The notes beneath the pieces are model-generated. The model was not told the origin of the DNA. It searched no databases and saw only the letters and a program-made list of their open reading frames with translations. Below are positions 62,735 through 64,000 of a DNA stretch of 64,000 bases, piece after piece. Every line of letters starts with the position of its first letter. Position 1 is the first letter of the stretch. Location of the stretch: positions 541,300 to 605,299 of the forward strand of contig CAXAMN010022729.1 of NCBI GenBank assembly GCA_963970005.1, given 5' to 3'. The translations under genes were made by a program, and so were the position numbers. This stretch comes from Durusdinium trenchii. Taxonomy: Eukaryota; Sar; Dinophyceae; Suessiales; Symbiodiniaceae.

Positions 62735-63130
62735 GAACTATGTCCTTGAGAATGCCTCCGGTGGCCACTATGACCTGGACGATGACGGCTACCAGGATGG
62801 ATTGGAGACGAGGAGAATTACTGTACAACTACCTCGCGGATGGAGACCTTGATGAAGTGATGGATGAGCAAGAGGTCGTGCAGGCCCTGGCCGCTTACAA
62901 TGATACCGATACCCGTCAGGCGCTGAAGGATCTGCGTTTGGCCCGGGCTACTTTCCCGGCAAGGGCAAAGGCAAGATCAACGCCTTTCAGAAGGGCAAGG
63001 GCAAAGGCAAGCGCCGGGTGCATGTAGAGCAGCTGAAGTTGAGGACCCGCTGCAGGCGATGTTTGCAGGTCAGGTCGGGCATTGGGAGAGAGAATGCCAA
63101 AATCCCCGAGCATCTCAAGCAGCAAAGGCA
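62735..63130 (+). pseudogene. Element 4 gag, C-terminal piece with broken zinc knuckle
   Basis: ENYVLENASGGHYDLDDDGY, then YLADGDLDEVMDEQEVVQAL and ALKDLRLARG, then FPGKGKGKINAFQKGKGKGK and VHVEQLKLRTRCRRC. The knuckle continues as GQVGHWEREC one frame over, so an indel at about 63,065 splits C-x2-C from H-x4-C. Confidence 0.75.
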
Positions 63131-63249
63131 GAAGGTCAAGCGTTCTTTGTTGGACTACACCCTGAGGGCCAGAAATTTTCGAGTGAGCCGCACCAGTTCT
63201 GGCTTCGCCAATTTGTTCAAGACCAGCGAGCCAACAAGGGCCCTGTCGC

Positions 63250-63690
63250 TGAAGATCGTGGAGATATACATGAAGCGGGCATGTATGGTCGACGAGGGCG
63301 ACGTTCCATTTTGCGGGATAACCACAAAAGTCGCAGTTCGAGGACTTCGAATCAAATGGGTGCCCAAACAATCCTTTGCCAAAGGAGTAGGGGGCAGTGC
63401 TGTGGTCGAGTGCGTTGCATTGATACCATTGGGTATCGGGGGAGTCAACGGTGTTCTTGAAACCACAGTCGTTCAAGGTGATTCGACTCCTTCGTGCACT
63501 CGCGGTCACAACCGATTTGAAGCACATGAGCATGACGCTTCAGTCTCACGGTGTTTCAGTTCCACTTCATGGGATGGCTAGCGGTCATGTGACAGTCAAC
63601 GTTCTTTCATCTGCGAACAACAAGTTCATTGTGCCACCGGAAGCGGGACTTCAAGAAGAATTTGAACTGGAGACTTCATGTTTCGCGACT
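63250..63690 (+). pseudogene. Element 4 protease remnant
   Basis: GLRIKWVPKQSFAKGVGG, VVECVALIPLGIGGVNGVLE and then, after a frame change, MASGHVTVNVLSSANNKFIV. These are the flap and C-terminal parts of the group's retropepsin; compare PIGLGGKSGILR and GHVAVSIVEF in element 1. The DTGA active site is not recognisable, so it is inactive. Confidence 0.65.
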
Positions 63691-63734
63691 TCAGCAATGC
63701 CAGCTCACGACGATCTCCACCACCGAGGATCAGC

Positions 63735-63905
63735 AGGAACTGCCAATGTGGGAAGCCGGCCGAATAACCACTGGTGGTGAAGAAGGACGGTCCCCGCAAG
63801 GGCCGGATGTTCTGGAAGTGTGTCAGGGGCGGTGCGACTTCTTCGAGTGCATGGACGAGAAGGACCAGCTGGACATCGAGGATGCGAAGACGGCGACTTC
63901 ATCCC
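63735..63905 (+). pseudogene. Element 4 GRF-type zinc finger
   Basis: NCQCGKPA (C-x-C-G at 63,741-63,752), TAA stop at 63,765, then KKDGPRKGRMFWKC and, one frame over, CDFFECMDEKDQLDIEDAK. This is the C-x-C...GR-x-F-x-x-C...C-x-FF-x-[WC] layout of GRF fingers, known as nucleic-acid-binding modules in topoisomerase III and APE2. Continues past the window edge. Confidence 0.65.
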
Positions 63906-64000
63906 ACAATTCAAGGCGGTCCAAGAGACCAAGGAGGGATGCAACATCACCACTGTGCCAGAGCTGGTCGAGGGTGTCTGTCACCAGCAGTCGGGACCTC

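Overview
ORGANISM. The window looks like nuclear DNA of a dinoflagellate, most likely of the Symbiodiniaceae type. Four things point there: large retroelements of the kinds common in those genomes, spliced genes whose introns start with GT, GC or GA and end with AG, one-directional tandem paralogues, and abundant simple repeats. No rRNA, tRNA or bacterial-type operon was seen. All homology calls come from motif reading by eye; no search was run.

LAYOUT. (1) 1-11,063: a minus-strand cytosine-C5-methyltransferase-like gene (motifs I, II, IV, VI and VIII at 10,660-10,030; motifs IX-X at 1-576) is split by a 9.1-kb copia-type LTR retrotransposon (element 1, 577-9669). Element 1 has identical 136-bp LTRs and a 9-bp target duplication. 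(2) 11,150-15,573: repeats only, with an assembly gap at 13,784-13,999 inside a GA/GCGC satellite. (3) 15,574-34,795: element 2, a 19.2-kb copia-type LTR retrotransposon with identical 173-bp LTRs and a 5-bp target duplication. It encodes gag-protease, integrase, RT-RNase H fused to a methyltransferase-like domain, and a 2,670-residue third protein that contains a Tpt1/KptA (RNA 2'-phosphotransferase)-like domain. (4) 37.8-57.3 kb: three tandem plus-strand genes for single-domain (six-segment) voltage-gated cation channels with C-terminal EF-hands. The second gene spans 13.4 kb because its introns hold a decayed LTR element (element 3, 43,522-49,389) with a LINE nested in it, plus simple repeats. 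(5) 57.3-60.1 kb: no recognised gene. (6) 60.1-64.0 kb: a decayed fourth LTR element (gag, protease, GRF-type zinc finger), with a 5'-truncated LINE inserted in its gag, running off the right edge.

HOW IT FITS TOGETHER. Most of the window is retroelement. A methyltransferase-like P-C motif domain recurs in elements 1, 2 and 3, and element 1 has itself landed in a C5-methyltransferase gene. Element 2 is nearly intact: its frame breaks are two single extra G's in G-runs plus a possible programmed shift between protease and integrase. Element 1 has perfect LTRs but several frame breaks and a stop codon. Both LINEs carry an internal block inverted in place. The channel genes show differential intron retention around a 12-nt microexon that is still visible in the third copy.
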